Of a stretch of DNA of 64,000 bases, positions 43,180 through 53,322 are shown piece by piece. Made by a program: the position numbers and the translations under genes. The DNA lies in NCBI GenBank assembly GCA_964538515.1, contig CAZIEW010000010.1:23299-87298 (forward strand). Reading direction: 5' to 3'. The first letter of the stretch is position 1, and the number at the start of each line of letters is the position of its first letter. The notes under the pieces were generated by a model. That model made no database searches, was not told the DNA's origin, and saw only the letters and a program-made list of their open reading frames with translations. Origin of the DNA: CALBZH01 sp964538515. GTDB taxonomy: Bacteria > Desulfobacterota > Syntrophobacteria > Syntrophobacterales > Syntrophobacteraceae.

Positions 43180-44175
43180 ATGCAGCCAGCGCAGTTCCAA
43201 CGCCATCTTGAGGCGGGCGATCCAGTTCCGGCCTACCTGTTGGGAGGAGAAGGGTATCATCTGATCGAAGAGGCCTGGAATGCCCTGTTGGAGCGTCTCG
43301 TTCCGCCTCGCGCGCGACGTCTCAACGGGGAGAGGCTCTCAGCAAGAGATGTTACCTTCGGGCAAGTGCGCGACCGACTCAATACCCTTCCCATGTTCGG
43401 ATCGCGACGGTTGCTTGCGGTCCACCAGATCGAGCTCTGGAACAAGGAGCAACAGAAGGAGCTCATCGCCTACCTTGGCAAACCCAGCCCCATGGCCTGC
43501 CTGGTGTTGATCTCAGCTCAGAAGAAGGGCGTCGAGAAAGTTGAGGCGGCGGTCGAGGCGTGTGGCGTTGTTGTGCGCTTTCCTGCCATGACCGAGCGTG
43601 ATGCACCACGTTGGCTCCAATCGCGGGCTAAGCGTTTCGGCAAGGTGGTGGCTCCGCAAGTGGCGATGTTCATTGTGGAGCAGGTGGGGGCCGAGCCCGG
43701 GCTGCTGGATCGGGAGCTGGAGAAGCTCGTCGCCTTCGTGGGGGATCGGGAGCGGATCGAGCTTGCCGACGCCAAGCAATCCGTCAGCGTTGTTCGGGCG
43801 CAGTCGGTCTTTGAGATGTTGCGCCATGTGAGCGAAGGGGAGCCGCGGCGTGCTTTGGCGTCGCTGAGGAATCTGCTTCTGGCCGGTGAGCAGCCGCTGG
43901 TTGTTCTGGCGCTGCTGGCAAGGCACCTGCGACTTGTATGGCAGGTACGGGACGGATTGGACCGCGGGCTGCCTCAGCAGGACATCGCGAAAGCGCTCAA
44001 CTTGTTTCCGTCGGCGATGAAGGGCTACGTCCAACAGGCGAAGACGTTCACGCAGGCGAGGCTGTATCGGTTCCATCAAGCACTCTGTGAGACGGACCTG
44101 GCCTTGAAGCTCAGCTCAACCTCCCCCACGATGCTCCTCGAGGAATTCATCCTCTCGCTCTGCCTGCAAAAATAA
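43180..44175 (+). CDS. holA: DNA polymerase III subunit delta
   Basis: 331 residues of the clamp-loader delta subunit that opens the beta clamp. Family features are the start AYLLGGEGYHLIEEAWNAL, the segment FGSRRLLAVHQIELW and the C-terminal collar domain with QPLVVLALLARHLRLVWQV. It begins 6 bp after lptE. The stop codon sits beside the bidirectional terminator shared with rpsT. Confidence 0.92.
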   Translation: MQPAQFQRHLEAGDPVPAYLLGGEGYHLIEEAWNALLERLVPPRARRLNGERLSARDVTFGQVRDRLNTLPMFGSRRLLAVHQIELWNKEQQKELIAYLGKPSPMACLVLISAQKKGVEKVEAAVEACGVVVRFPAMTERDAPRWLQSRAKRFGKVVAPQVAMFIVEQVGAEPGLLDRELEKLVAFVGDRERIELADAKQSVSVVRAQSVFEMLRHVSEGEPRRALASLRNLLLAGEQPLVVLALLARHLRLVWQVRDGLDRGLPQQDIAKALNLFPSAMKGYVQQAKTFTQARLYRFHQALCETDLALKLSSTSPTMLLEEFILSLCLQK

Positions 44176-44177
44176 AC

Positions 44178-44209
44178 GGCCCCGGAGGAGCGCAGACTCC
44201 CCCGGGGCC
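44178..44209. terminator. Bidirectional terminator between holA and rpsT
   Basis: GGCCCCGG (44178-44185) and CCGGGGCC (44202-44209) pair perfectly, with an inner imperfect GAG/CTC extension. On the minus strand GTTTATTTTT follows, a clear T-run for rpsT. On the plus strand GGGTTTCTTC follows for holA. Confidence 0.85.
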
Positions 44210-44230
44210 ACGGGTTTCTTCGGTCAGGAA

Positions 44231-44509
44231 TTAAGCGGTCTTTGCGGCGAGCAGTTTGTTGACGCGCTGAGTGAGTCGCGAGATCTTTCGGGAGGCGCGG
44301 TTCTTGTGGATGACGCCCTTGCCTGCGGTCTTGTCGATCATGGCTGTGGTTTCCTTGAGCTGCTCAAGGATCGCGCTGGGATCCCCCGCGACAAGGGCCT
44401 GCTCCAGGCCTTTGATGGAGGTCTTCATCCGGGTTTTCTGGGACCGATTGCGCTGGCGTCTTAACTCACTCTGTTTGGCCCTTTTGATGGCGGATTTATG
44501 ATTGGCCAA
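44231..44509 (-). CDS. rpsT: 30S ribosomal protein S20
   Basis: 92 residues, basic and helical. The start ANHKSAIKRAKQSELRRQRN and the central TAMIDKTAGKGVIHKNRASR are diagnostic; the protein binds 16S rRNA early in 30S assembly. It has a promoter candidate upstream and a strong terminator downstream, so it is probably transcribed alone, downstream of greA. Confidence 0.97.
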   Translation of the reverse strand: MANHKSAIKRAKQSELRRQRNRSQKTRMKTSIKGLEQALVAGDPSAILEQLKETTAMIDKTAGKGVIHKNRASRKISRLTQRVNKLLAAKTA

Positions 44510-44617
44510 TGTCGTTACCTCCCCTTGGTGAAACCCTGTAACGGTGTCTGAAAGGTCCTCGGTGTATCCAGCAGCAGCTGGTGGGCTTCCGTGTTTTCAA
44601 AGCGATCGAAGCGTCGA

Positions 44618-44646
44618 CCAATAGCTTGGTTTCTCGGACAAGTCAA
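44618..44646 (-). promoter_or_regulatory. Promoter candidate for rpsT
   Basis: TTGACT (44646-44641), a 17-bp spacer and TATTGG (44623-44618) on the minus strand lie about 110 bp before the rpsT start. The leader of about 100 nt could carry autoregulation by S20. Confidence 0.6.
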
Positions 44647-44681
44647 GGCCTTTTTATGCGGACCGGAAAGCGCTGACAGAC

Positions 44682-45149
44682 TCACTGCACTTCGAGGATT
44701 TCAAAGTTGCGAACCCCTTTGGGGGTGTGGACCTTCACTTCCGAGCCCTCTTCCTTACCGATCAAAGCCTTCCCAAGGGGTGACGTGACGGAGATGGTGC
44801 CCGCCTGAACGTCCGCCTCGTAGGGACCGACGAGCCGATACGTGGATACCTCTCCAGTCTCCAGGTCTTCCATCACGACTTTCCGGCCAAAAATGGCACG
44901 ACCGTCGTCGTCGCCCGAAGGCTCGATGATCTCACAATGGCCCAGCTTATCGGTGATGTCCGCAATGCGGCCTTCGATAAGGCTTTGCTTGTCTTTTGCC
45001 GCTTCGTATTCGGCATTTTCCGAGAGGTCGCCGTGACCTCGCGCTTCTTCGATCGCCTTGATAACCTGTGGCCGCTCCTCCCTCTGGAGTCTCTGGAGCT
45101 CGTTCATGAGGCGGTCGAAGCCTTCGCGCGTGATGGGTACTCTCTGCAT
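44682..45149 (-). CDS. greA: Transcription elongation factor GreA
   Basis: 155 residues. The N-terminal coiled coil (about 10-75) carries the tip signature HGDLSENAEYEAAKDKQ, which enters the RNA polymerase channel to trigger transcript cleavage. The C-terminal FKBP-like domain has SPLGKALIGKEEGSEVKV. The ATG at 45149 has AAGGAG 10 nt upstream; an earlier start at 45170 is unlikely. It is followed by rpsT on the same strand. Confidence 0.95.
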   Translation of the reverse strand: MQRVPITREGFDRLMNELQRLQREERPQVIKAIEEARGHGDLSENAEYEAAKDKQSLIEGRIADITDKLGHCEIIEPSGDDDGRAIFGRKVVMEDLETGEVSTYRLVGPYEADVQAGTISVTSPLGKALIGKEEGSEVKVHTPKGVRNFEILEVQ

Positions 45150-45183
45150 GGATGCGGTCTCCTTCCTCAAGTGCGTGCCAGAT

Positions 45184-45212
45184 CATTTAACGGGATTCCC
45201 CCCTTCTGTCAA
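45184..45212 (-). promoter_or_regulatory. Promoter candidate for greA
   Basis: A perfect TTGACA (45212-45207), a 17-bp spacer and TAAATG (45189-45184) on the minus strand place transcription start roughly 30 nt before the greA ATG. Confidence 0.5.
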
Positions 45213-45359
45213 GCCGTGAACCGTCTGGGCGACGCTGAAGGGAGGAGCCGAGCACAGGGTCGAGAAGGATTTGTCTGGCTCGCCGCTTTTGTTTCGTGCT
45301 AAAAGAAAGAGATAAACGAAATTCCTGTTTCACATGCAGAGAAGGAAAGAGGATCGATC

Positions 45360-46298
45360 ATGCCTTTCAAAAGAAAGGATCTTTTGGGCATTCGAGAGCT
45401 CGAGGTGCATGAGATCGAGCACATCCTGGAAATAGCGGCTTCCCTGAAAGAAATTAACACCCGTCCCATCAAGAAAGTCCCGACGTTGCGCGGCAAGACG
45501 GTTGTTCACCTGTTCTACGAGCCGAGCACACGAACGCGAACATCCTTTGACATTGCGGCCAAGCGGCTGAGTGCCGACACGTTCAGCATCTCCGGGTCCA
45601 CGAGCTCCATTGTGAAGGGAGAGACCATGCTGGACACCCTGAAGAATCTGGAAGCCATGAAGCCGGATGTGTTCGTCATCCGACATTCGGCTTCGGGAAC
45701 GGTCCATCGCCTGGCGCAGCGCACACCAGCTTCGGTGATCAACGCTGGCGACGGGATGCACGAGCATCCGTCGCAGGCCCTGCTCGACATGATGACGATT
45801 CGCGAGCACAAAGGTCGTTTGGATGGACTGACCGTCCTGATCGTAGGAGACATCGCCCACAGCCGCGTCGCTCGCTCCAACCTGTGGGGGCTCTCCAAGA
45901 TGGGGGCCAGGGTGGTGGTCTGCGGTCCAACGACGCTTATTCCGCCAGAATTCGACCAGTTGGGTGCTTCTGTGTGCCATCGCCTTGAGGAGGTCATCCC
46001 CGAGGCGGATGTCATCATGGTCCTGCGGCTTCAAAAAGAGCGCATGCAGCAGCTCCTCCTTCCGTCACTGCGGGAGTATGCCGTGGTTTACGGAATCAAC
46101 GCGTCCAGGCTGAGCAAGGCGAAAAGCGATGTCATCATCATGCATCCTGGTCCCATGAACCGTGGGGTGGAGATCAGCCCCGAAGTGGCGGACGGGCCTC
46201 ATTCCGTTATCCTGGATCAGGTGACCAACGGGGTTGCGGTGCGCATGGCCCTGCTGTACCTGTTGGGGCAGAGGCAGGAGCCGTTTGGAACAGTGTGA
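45360..46298 (+). CDS. pyrB: Aspartate carbamoyltransferase catalytic subunit
   Basis: 312 residues. It condenses carbamoyl phosphate and aspartate in pyrimidine synthesis. The carbamoyl-phosphate site has FYEPSTRTRTSFD, and HEHPSQALLDMMTI and IMHPGPMNRGVEI are further signatures; aspartate is bound by VLRLQKERM. No pyrI is present, so it belongs to the class working with dihydroorotase. pyrC follows after 70 bp. AGAGGA precedes the ATG. Confidence 0.96.
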   Translation: MPFKRKDLLGIRELEVHEIEHILEIAASLKEINTRPIKKVPTLRGKTVVHLFYEPSTRTRTSFDIAAKRLSADTFSISGSTSSIVKGETMLDTLKNLEAMKPDVFVIRHSASGTVHRLAQRTPASVINAGDGMHEHPSQALLDMMTIREHKGRLDGLTVLIVGDIAHSRVARSNLWGLSKMGARVVVCGPTTLIPPEFDQLGASVCHRLEEVIPEADVIMVLRLQKERMQQLLLPSLREYAVVYGINASRLSKAKSDVIIMHPGPMNRGVEISPEVADGPHSVILDQVTNGVAVRMALLYLLGQRQEPFGTV

Positions 46299-46368
46299 GG
46301 CTTGCGGTTGCGCTGGCTGAGTGCCGGACTGCCCGCGGCTCGAGGTGCATTGCGAGGAGTCTTGATTG

Positions 46369-47678
<1,310 letters not shown>

Positions 47679-47682
<4 letters not shown>

Positions 47683-49082
47683 GCACGCAATCCGGTTCCG
47701 CCAAAATCCTCGTTGTGGACGACGAACGGAGCATGAGGGAATTCCTCGAGATCATGCTCATGAAGGACGGCTACGACGTTCACTGCGCCTCAAGCGGTAC
47801 CGAGGCTCTGGAGCTGATCCACGACGCCTCCTTCGACCTCGTGATCACCGATATCCGGATGCATCCCGTGGATGGTCTGGCTGTCCTCAAGCACTGCAAG
47901 GATGCCTCTCCGTCGACGGTGGTCATCATCATTTCGGCCTATGCCAACGCGGAAACGGCGGTCGCCGCCATGAAGGAGGGGGCCTACGATTATCTGCCCA
48001 AGCCGTTCAATATCGATGAGATGCGCACGGTCATCCGAAGCGCGCTGGAAAGTCGAGAAGGGCCGGACCGGGTCGCGGGCGCCAAGGAAGGTCCGCTCTA
48101 CTTTGGCTGCATCATTGGTGAAAGCCCCGCCATGCGCCGTGTGTACGGGCTCATCGAGCGGGTCGCCACCACCGCCAGCAACGTGCTGATCACAGGGGAG
48201 AGCGGAACCGGAAAAGAGCTCGTGGCCAAGGCCATCCACCGCCAGAGTCCGAGGAGCCAGAACCCGTTCATCGCGGTGAACTGCGGCGGGGTTCCCGAAA
48301 CCCTCATCGAAAGCGAGCTTTTCGGATTCAAGAAGGGAGCCTTCACCGGGGCGGCGGCGACCAAAAAAGGCCTGGTGGAAGCGGCCCAGGCGGGGACGCT
48401 CTTTCTGGACGAAATCGGCGAGCTGTCGCCGACGCTCCAAGTCAAGCTCTTGAGACTCGTTCAGGAAAAGACCATCAAAATGATCGGCGGCACGGACGAC
48501 ATTCCCGTGGATGTGCGCATCGTGTCCGCGACCAACCGCGACCTGGAGAAAATGGTCATCGAGGGAACGTTTCGAGAGGATCTCTACTTCCGTCTGAACG
48601 TCCTTCCCATCCGACTGCCACCCCTTCGGGAGCGACGCGAGGACATCCCGCTGCTCGCGGACTACTTCCTCTCGAAATTCCGACACGAATTCGGGAAAGA
48701 CATTCGCAGGATCTCCTCTTACGCCATGGATCTCCTGAACAAGTATGATTTCCCGGGCAATGTCCGGGAGCTGGAGAACATCATCGAGCGCGGGGTTGCA
48801 CTCGAGTCCTCGAGCATCATCCTTCCGGAGAGCCTCACGCTGGCGTCTTATAAGCGGACCCAGCAGGAGCCCGCGGCGGCGGCCATTCCGGACCTCCCCC
48901 CCAAGGGAACGAGCCTTGATCAGTACCTTGCGGACATCGAGATCAAAATGCTTCAGAATGCTCTGGAGAGAACGAACGGGGTGAAGCACAAGGCAGCAGA
49001 GCTGCTGAACATCACCTTCCGTTCGTTTCGTTATCGATTGGTCAAATACGGAATGGCCTCGGAAGACGAAAAAGACCTCTAG
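47679..49082 (+). CDS. Sigma-54-dependent response regulator, NtrC/PilR family
   Basis: 467 residues. The receiver (1-120) has the phosphorylated Asp in LVITDIRM and the Lys in YLPKPFN. The AAA+ domain has Walker A GESGTGKE, the sigma-54 loop GAFTGA and Walker B LFLDEIGEL, with the arginine finger in FREDLYFRL. A C-terminal Fis-type HTH (NGVKHKAAELLNITFRSFRY) follows. It resembles PilR in the central domain, but no kinase is beside it. It overlaps pyrC by 4 nt. Its stop codon TAG is formed by the left end of a repeat element. Confidence 0.9.
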
Positions 49083-49187
49083 TACCCCGTCAAAGAAGTT
49101 ATGCCGGGCAAGAGAACACCCCCAACCCACCTCGAAGGGGGAATCAAAGGGGGGTGTGCCTGGCGAGACAAAGTTGACAGAGCACTA
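49080..49187. repeat. MITE-like hairpin element, copy 1
   Basis: 108 bp with terminal inverted repeats TAGTACCCCGTCAA and TTGACAGAGCACTA (two mismatches). It shares most of its sequence with the copy at 57760-57864, including GTCAAAGAAG, GCCGGGCAAGAGA and ACAAAGTTGACAGAGCACTA. The interior folds: ACACCCCC pairs with GGGGGTGT. No reading frame for a transposase is inside. Confidence 0.85.
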
Positions 49188-49192
49188 GCGAC

Positions 49193-50431
49193 TCACCCCT
49201 TCATGTTCTCCACGATGGCCGAGGCAAACTCGGAGCACTTCACTTCCTTGGCTCCCTCCATCTGACGCGCAAGATCGTAGGTCACGACCTTTGATTGGAT
49301 CGTTCGCGCAAGCGCGTCTTCGACGCAGGCGGCCGCCTCCGGCCATCCCAAATGCTCGAGCATCATGGCTCCAGAAAGAATCAGGGAGCCGGGGTTCACC
49401 TTGTCCTGGCCGGCATATTTCGGGGCGCTGCCGTGGGTGGCTTCGAAAATGGCGCAGCGATCTCCGATGTTGGCTCCCGGTGCCATTCCGAGCCCTCCTA
49501 CCTGAGCTGCCAGAGCGTCTGAAAGGTAATCTCCGTTTAGATTGGGAGTCGCGAGGACCGAGTATTCATCGGGGCGCAGCAGGGCCTGCTGAAACATGCT
49601 GTCCGCGATCCGGTCCTTGATGACAACACGCCCCGCGGGGATCTGGCCTCGGTGCTTTTCCACCACGTCCGTTTCCGTGACGGACTCGGCGGAGAATTCC
49701 GTTGCAGCGAGCTCGTAGCCCCATTTCCGGAAGGCGCCTTCGGTGAACTTCATGATGTTCCCTTTGTGCACCAGCGTCACGGACGGGAGCCCTTTGGCGA
49801 TGGCGTAGCGAATGGCGCGTCTCACCAGCCTGAAAGTCCCCTCGCGGCTGATGGGCTTGACGCCGATCCCCGACCGGTCAGGGAGGGTTATGCCGAATTC
49901 GCTCTGAAGAAAGGCCGCCACTCGAGCGGCCTCCGGGGAGTCCGCGGCCCATTCGATTCCAGCATAGACGTCTTCGGTGTTTTCGCGAAAGACGACCATG
50001 TTCACCTTTTCCGGGTGCTTCACGGGCGAGGGGACGCCTGGAAAGTAGCGCACGGGCCGGACGCACGCATAGAGGTCGAGCACCTGTCGGAGCGTGACGT
50101 TGAGGCTCCGAATGCCTTCTCCGACCGGGGTTGTCATGGGGCCTTTGATGGCGACAACACACTGCCTGAGCTGTTCGAGTGTCTGCGCGGGAAGGTACTC
50201 TCCGACTTCACGCTTTGCTTGCTCTCCAGCCAGGAGCTCCAGCCAGTGGATCTTCCTCGAGCCTTTGTACAAACGTGCCACGGCCCCGTCCAGGACGAGA
50301 CGGGTAGCGGCCCAGATGTCCGGTCCGACGCCGTCTCCTTGCATGAACCCGATGATGGGTTGATCGGGCACCGATAACGATTGGTCGCCCTGTACACTGA
50401 TCCATGAGCCTTCAGAAGGTGGGTGGGTCAT
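49193..50431 (-). CDS. icd: Isocitrate dehydrogenase (NADP type)
   Basis: 412 residues of the homodimeric bacterial type. The substrate loop has GEGIRSLNVTLRQVLDLYACV with the Ser that is regulated in E. coli. FRENTEDVYAGIEW, VHKGNIMKFTEGAF, DRIADSMFQQ, TPNLNGDYLSDA, MAPGANIGD and EATHGSAPKYAG are diagnostic. It oxidises isocitrate to 2-oxoglutarate. AAGGGA precedes the ATG. It starts 15 bp after the prmA stop, so the two are co-transcribed. The repeat element lies just past its stop. Confidence 0.95.
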   Translation of the reverse strand: MTHPPSEGSWISVQGDQSLSVPDQPIIGFMQGDGVGPDIWAATRLVLDGAVARLYKGSRKIHWLELLAGEQAKREVGEYLPAQTLEQLRQCVVAIKGPMTTPVGEGIRSLNVTLRQVLDLYACVRPVRYFPGVPSPVKHPEKVNMVVFRENTEDVYAGIEWAADSPEAARVAAFLQSEFGITLPDRSGIGVKPISREGTFRLVRRAIRYAIAKGLPSVTLVHKGNIMKFTEGAFRKWGYELAATEFSAESVTETDVVEKHRGQIPAGRVVIKDRIADSMFQQALLRPDEYSVLATPNLNGDYLSDALAAQVGGLGMAPGANIGDRCAIFEATHGSAPKYAGQDKVNPGSLILSGAMMLEHLGWPEAAACVEDALARTIQSKVVTYDLARQMEGAKEVKCSEFASAIVENMKG

Positions 50432-50446
50432 CTGATGTCCCTTTCT

Positions 50447-51325
50447 CTACGGTTGATTGCTGAATGCCAGCAGACACCATTCGCCGTCTGTTCTGCGATC
50501 GAGGAGTATCATCCCCTTGGATTCGAAAACGCGACGAACGCTGTCTTCCTGATTTGTAAGGATGCCGCTCAGCACCAGTCTGCCCCCGGATCTTACGTGC
50601 CGGGTGAGGTCGTCTGCCAGGGACACGAGGGGATCGGCCTGAATATTGGCGATGACCACGTCGGACTGCTCGGCGATGTCCTCGAGGCCCCCCACAACCA
50701 AACGAACGTTCCTTTCGAGACCGTTCGTTTGCAGGTTCTCGGTGGCCACGTCGACGGCTTCCGGGTCGTTGTCGATGCCGATCGCGCTTTCAAAGCCGAG
50801 CAGGACGCCTGCCATGGCAAGGATTCCCGAGCCCGTCCCGACGTCAAGCAAGGTGGGGGAGGCATGCGAGGAGTCGTGCTCCCGGAAGTCTTCGAGCCAC
50901 TCGAGACATAGTCGTGTGGTTTCATGATGTCCGGTGCCAAAGGCTCTTCCGGGATCGATCCGCAGGACGATGTCCGTCGCGGTCGGCTCCGGCTCTTCCC
51001 AGGTCGGGCAGACCAGGAGTCGCTTTCCGACCCGCAAGGGCTTGAAGTTTGCTTTCCAGTTGGCGCCCCAGTCTTCCTCCGGCACCAAGGAGACCGTGAT
51101 GATGGGTTGGGGAAAAGGATTCGTTGAGCGGTCTTGCACGGCCCGGATCGCGGATTGCAGCAAGGGACGCCAGATATCGTCGGGGATGCCCTCCTCCAGA
51201 TAGACGTGAAAGCCGGAGTCCGTCAGCTCGATGCCGCGCTGGAATTGAGTGGCGACTTCGCTTGCGAGCTCTTCAACGATGTCTGGATTGGCCTCAACGG
51301 CCACGCACGTCCAGTTTTTTGCCAT
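50447..51325 (-). CDS. prmA: Ribosomal protein L11 methyltransferase
   Basis: 292 residues. The N-terminal L11-binding domain is followed by EEDWGANWKANFKPLRVG and the PrmA signature GRAFGTGHHETTRLCL. The SAM site is LLDVGTGSGILAMAG, followed by NIQADPLVSLADDL (the NILA/NPP-like motif). It methylates L11 lysines and its N-terminus; loss is usually mild. GGGAGG precedes the ATG. It heads the prmA-icd pair. Confidence 0.93.
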   Translation of the reverse strand: MAKNWTCVAVEANPDIVEELASEVATQFQRGIELTDSGFHVYLEEGIPDDIWRPLLQSAIRAVQDRSTNPFPQPIITVSLVPEEDWGANWKANFKPLRVGKRLLVCPTWEEPEPTATDIVLRIDPGRAFGTGHHETTRLCLEWLEDFREHDSSHASPTLLDVGTGSGILAMAGVLLGFESAIGIDNDPEAVDVATENLQTNGLERNVRLVVGGLEDIAEQSDVVIANIQADPLVSLADDLTRHVRSGGRLVLSGILTNQEDSVRRVFESKGMILLDRRTDGEWCLLAFSNQP

Positions 51326-51625
51326 GAAGACAACCTCCCCATAGACCCTGTGGTGATCATCCGCCCATGTCCGTTCGCGCTTCGATCGCGCTGAGAGGCT
51401 TCTTTTATGCGCAAAGGGGTGCGGCGGTCAAACGGGATCGAGCATGCAGGTGCCGATTGCACCCGTCAACATTTCAGGATACTCTTAACACGTTAGGCAT
51501 AGGTTGGCGGTTGGCCAACTGGCTCCGTGCAGGTTTCTTCGCGGGCGAGCCGGATTTGTGAGCTGCACCTGCTCTGCGTCTCGAGCGCTTCACGGACAGT
51601 CGTCCCAAATCTTTCAGGAGGCACT

Positions 51626-52429
51626 ATGCGAATGAGATTCGAAAGAGCTTTGGCGTTGTTTCTGTTCATGGCCCTGTGCGGTCTACCGATGGCCGCTTCC
51701 GCCGATGTTTTCATGAAGCAGCGGCACCATACGGATGGCTTTCAGATGATGGGGCAGACGCAGCCGCCGCGTGATACGATCCAGAGCATCTGGATGACCG
51801 AGGACAAGGCACGCAGTGATGGCGACAAGCAGTCGATCATCATGAGACTCGACACGGGCATGGTCTATTTCCTGGATCATACGCAGAAGGCCTATCAGGA
51901 AATGCCCATGGACGCTTCTCGGATTGCCGACCAGATGGGCAATGATCGTCGGATGAGTCGGGAAGACCGTGCGAATATGGGCAGAATGGCCCAGAACATG
52001 ATGAAGATGAACGTCACGGTCACCGAGACGGGTGAGAAGAGACGCATCGGCGACTGGAATTGCCGCAAGTATCTTCAAACGGTGGAGATGTTCATGGGGC
52101 CTTCCAATTCCGAAGTGTGGGCGACCGAGGACATCAAGGTCGATCCGAACCTCTATGCACGCTTCAGCGGTGCGTTGTTGGGCTCCAATCCAGGAGCGAA
52201 AGACAACATGGACGCCATCATCCGCGAAATGAAGAAGATTAAGGGCGTACCCGTTCTCACCACAACGACGGCGACCATGATGAAGAATACCGTCAAAAGC
52301 ACGATGGAGCTCCTGGAATTCAAGGAAGGTCGTGCCCCGGCCGGCATCTTCGAGATACCGAGCGGCTATACGAAGAGAGATATGGCGGCCCCTGAGGAGG
52401 GTGGACGACGTCAGCCACGGCGCAACTGA
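51626..52429 (+). CDS. Exported DUF4412-like protein
   Basis: 267 residues with a signal peptide of about 25 residues (cut near SADA). The pattern TIQSIWMTEDKARSD, a long strand ending YFLDHTQKAYQEMP, then WNCRKYLQTVEMFMGPSNSE fits the DUF4412 type of periplasmic beta-rich proteins related in shape to LolA. Met is unusually frequent in the middle part (about 90-150). AGGAGG precedes the ATG. It may handle lipid or apolar ligands in the envelope, but the function is unknown. Confidence 0.7.
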   Translation: MRMRFERALALFLFMALCGLPMAASADVFMKQRHHTDGFQMMGQTQPPRDTIQSIWMTEDKARSDGDKQSIIMRLDTGMVYFLDHTQKAYQEMPMDASRIADQMGNDRRMSREDRANMGRMAQNMMKMNVTVTETGEKRRIGDWNCRKYLQTVEMFMGPSNSEVWATEDIKVDPNLYARFSGALLGSNPGAKDNMDAIIREMKKIKGVPVLTTTTATMMKNTVKSTMELLEFKEGRAPAGIFEIPSGYTKRDMAAPEEGGRRQPRRN

Positions 52430-52460
52430 GGCCGAATGTCCTGGGGAGAGGAGAGGTGGT

Positions 52461-53309
52461 TTGGTTTTTCGGCGTAACACACGGGTGGGCGTCTATGTGG
52501 ATGTGGCAAACCTTGCCCGCAATGGTGGGTATGGGATGCGCTACGATGTGCTGCGGGAGTTTGCATGCCGCGGGGACGCCGAGCCCGTGAGGCTCAACGC
52601 TTACGTCAGCTTCGATCCGGAGCGGGCTGAGCAGGACGCCGCCTACCGCGAGGGGCAGTATGCCTTTTATTCGCTCCTGCGGGATTTCGGATACAAGGTG
52701 ATCCAGAAAAACGTCAAGTGGTACACGGACGAAAGCGGCAACCGATTTGGCAAAGCGAACGCCGACCTTGACATGGCCGTGGATGCACTGCTCCAGTCGG
52801 AAAACCTCGATCGGGTTGTGCTTGCAACCGGAGACGGCGATTTTATCCGGGTCGTTCAAGCGTTGCAAAACAAGGGGTGTCGGGTGGAAATCCTGGCGTT
52901 CGAAAATGTCTCCGCAGATCTTAGGCGGGAGGCCGACTTCTACGTTTCCGGGTACCTGATTCCCAATCTGACTCCCATCGCCTCAGCGCGCAAAGGACCC
53001 GCCTGGGGCGAAGTGGGGTCCCGCCTTCGCGGCGTGTGCTACAGCCACACCGGCAAAGGGTATGGCTTTCTCCGGTACATCAAGACCATTTCTTCCGAGT
53101 TGTGGAAAACCGATTCAAGGCAAGTCAATTCCCCGTACGAAAGCGTCTTTTTCCATGATTCCCAGTTGCCCGAAGAGGTGCATGTGTCGGACCTGCCAAG
53201 CCGGCACATGATTTTCGAGTTTGAGCTGGCGAAGGCGGAAGGGCGCGAAGGGAGTCTCCAGGCCATGGGCCTTCAGCTTATCAGCCCCCGCCGCAAGAAT
53301 CACCACTGA
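52461..53309 (+). CDS. NYN-domain protein (LabA/DUF88) fused to a cold-shock-like domain
   Basis: 282 residues. The NYN (PIN-like) nuclease domain (about 1-165) shows its acidic residues in GVYVDVANLARNGG, KANADLDMAVDALL and VLATGDGDFIRVVQAL. The C-terminal part (about 180-275) has GVCYSHTGKGYGFLRYI, VFFHDSQLP and MIFEFELAKAEGREG, the order of a cold-shock/S1-like RNA-binding fold. This suggests an RNA-directed nuclease. The start is TTG 52461 with GGAGAGG upstream; no ATG is available. It follows the DUF4412 gene after 31 bp. Confidence 0.8.
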   Translation: MVFRRNTRVGVYVDVANLARNGGYGMRYDVLREFACRGDAEPVRLNAYVSFDPERAEQDAAYREGQYAFYSLLRDFGYKVIQKNVKWYTDESGNRFGKANADLDMAVDALLQSENLDRVVLATGDGDFIRVVQALQNKGCRVEILAFENVSADLRREADFYVSGYLIPNLTPIASARKGPAWGEVGSRLRGVCYSHTGKGYGFLRYIKTISSELWKTDSRQVNSPYESVFFHDSQLPEEVHVSDLPSRHMIFEFELAKAEGREGSLQAMGLQLISPRRKNHH

Positions 53310-53322
53310 GCCGATCCTTGAC

